From Duganella sp. BJB480 (lineage in GTDB: Bacteria > Pseudomonadota > Gammaproteobacteria > Burkholderiales > Burkholderiaceae_D): 64,000 nt of DNA. Position numbers and translations under genes: made by a program. Of this stretch, positions 63,512 through 64,000 are shown in pieces. Under the pieces are notes generated by a model that saw only the letters and a list, made by a program, of their open reading frames with translations, was not told where the DNA came from and did not search any database. The stretch spans positions 496,001-560,000 of the forward strand of contig QVIN01000004.1 in NCBI GenBank assembly GCA_003416985.1, read 5' to 3'. Each line of letters begins with the position of its first letter. The first letter of the stretch is position 1.

Positions 63512-63913
63512 TTATTTGGCCAGCGGCAGGCCGGCTTTTTGCCATGCAGCAATGCCACCGTCCAGGTTGACCACGTCCGCGAAGCCGGCCTTGGCCAGCA
63601 CGCCGGCCGCCGAGTTGGCGCGCGCGCCGCTCTGGCAGACCAGGACCACGCTCTTGCTCTTGAACTTGTCCAGTTCGCCAATGCGCTTGGACAGCTCGCC
63701 CAGCGGAATGTTCTTGGCGTCCGGCAGATGACCGGCGGCAAATTCCGTTGCTTCACGAACATCAACAACGGTGGCTTTGCTGCGGTTGATCAACAGCGTC
63801 ACCTCTTGCGCGCTGGCGCGTTTGCCGCGCTGCGTCAGTACCGGCCAGAGCAGGGCGCCGCCCGAGAGGAGCACGATGGCGATGATGAAAATATTGTCAA
63901 TGAAGAATTTCAC
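63512..63913 (-). CDS. Membrane-anchored rhodanese-like protein
   Basis: 133 residues: N-terminal membrane helix (IIAIVLLSGGALLWPVL), then a single rhodanese domain with active-site loop CQSGARAN (Cys near residue 92) and VVDVREATEFAAGHLPDAKNIP. Sulfurtransferase or sulfane-sulfur carrier at the membrane; like YibN-type proteins found next to grxC-secB. Confidence 0.92.
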   Translation of the reverse strand: MKFFIDNIFIIAIVLLSGGALLWPVLTQRGKRASAQEVTLLINRSKATVVDVREATEFAAGHLPDAKNIPLGELSKRIGELDKFKSKSVVLVCQSGARANSAAGVLAKAGFADVVNLDGGIAAWQKAGLPLAK

Positions 63914-64000
63914 GGGGTTCCAATGGTTTAAGTCAATGCGCGCATTATAAAATAGAAGCTGGAAGAGTTCTCGCAGTACCGGTTTTCCGTCCCGTTCAAT

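Overview
The window is GC-rich bacterial chromosome. Gene content and order point to a betaproteobacterium of the Burkholderiales, probably Oxalobacteraceae (Massilia/Duganella-like); this is an inference from gene families and the petABC-sspAB and gpsA-secB-grxC-rhodanese arrangements, not from a search. One stretch, 40.1-54.0 kb, is visibly more AT-rich and is an integrated element.

Layout. 1-6.3 kb: acyl-CoA/amino-acid catabolism (fused isobutyryl-CoA mutase IcmF, cut by the window edge, and a fused indolepyruvate ferredoxin oxidoreductase), with a 20-bp near-palindrome in front of icmF. 6.4-9.8 kb: a LysR regulator, then convergent HD-GYP and GGDEF genes for c-di-GMP turnover. 10.2-20.4 kb: a compact Tad (Flp) pilus operon from the Flp pilin and prepilin peptidase to TadB/TadC and a TadD-like lipoprotein, without TadE/F/G. 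20.4-24.4 kb: a GIN-domain surface protein, a small exported protein, LysR, an alpha/beta hydrolase and a periplasmic binding protein. 24.4-35.8 kb: accessory oxidoreductase modules (flavin monooxygenase with TetR; AraC-type regulator; LysR-controlled ABM/cupin/FAD oxidase/alcohol dehydrogenase operon; DJ-1/AhpD-like/TehA operon with TetR). The alcohol dehydrogenase ends inside a 33-codon relic of glutathione reductase, a clear recombination scar. 35.8-39.1 kb: divergent S41 and S9 peptidase homologues, both lacking the catalytic serine. 39.2-40.0 kb: hipB with a broken hipA.

40.09-54.01 kb is an integrative element at the 3' end of a tRNA-Thr(UGU) gene, bounded by a perfect 46-bp direct repeat with a tyrosine integrase beside the tRNA. 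It carries excisionase-like and HTH replication-type genes, trbJ / small membrane protein / trbL but no other mating-pair or relaxase genes, a ribbon-helix-helix/zinc-ribbon protein with a palindromic operator, 43-bp tandem repeats, and two unrecognised cargo operons: a two-gene unit (DGQQR-like protein plus a protein with a HEPN RX4H motif) converging on a four-gene translationally coupled unit in which the first and last proteins show PD-(D/E)xK nuclease-like motifs. These are the best candidates for undescribed defence systems.

54.0-64.0 kb is conserved housekeeping DNA: tRNA-Thr, sspB, sspA, the bc1 complex (petA-petB-petC), mscL, a DegS/DegP-like protease, a DUF2461 protein, a 90-bp REPIN-like palindrome, gpsA, an SH3 protein, secB, grxC and a membrane rhodanese.
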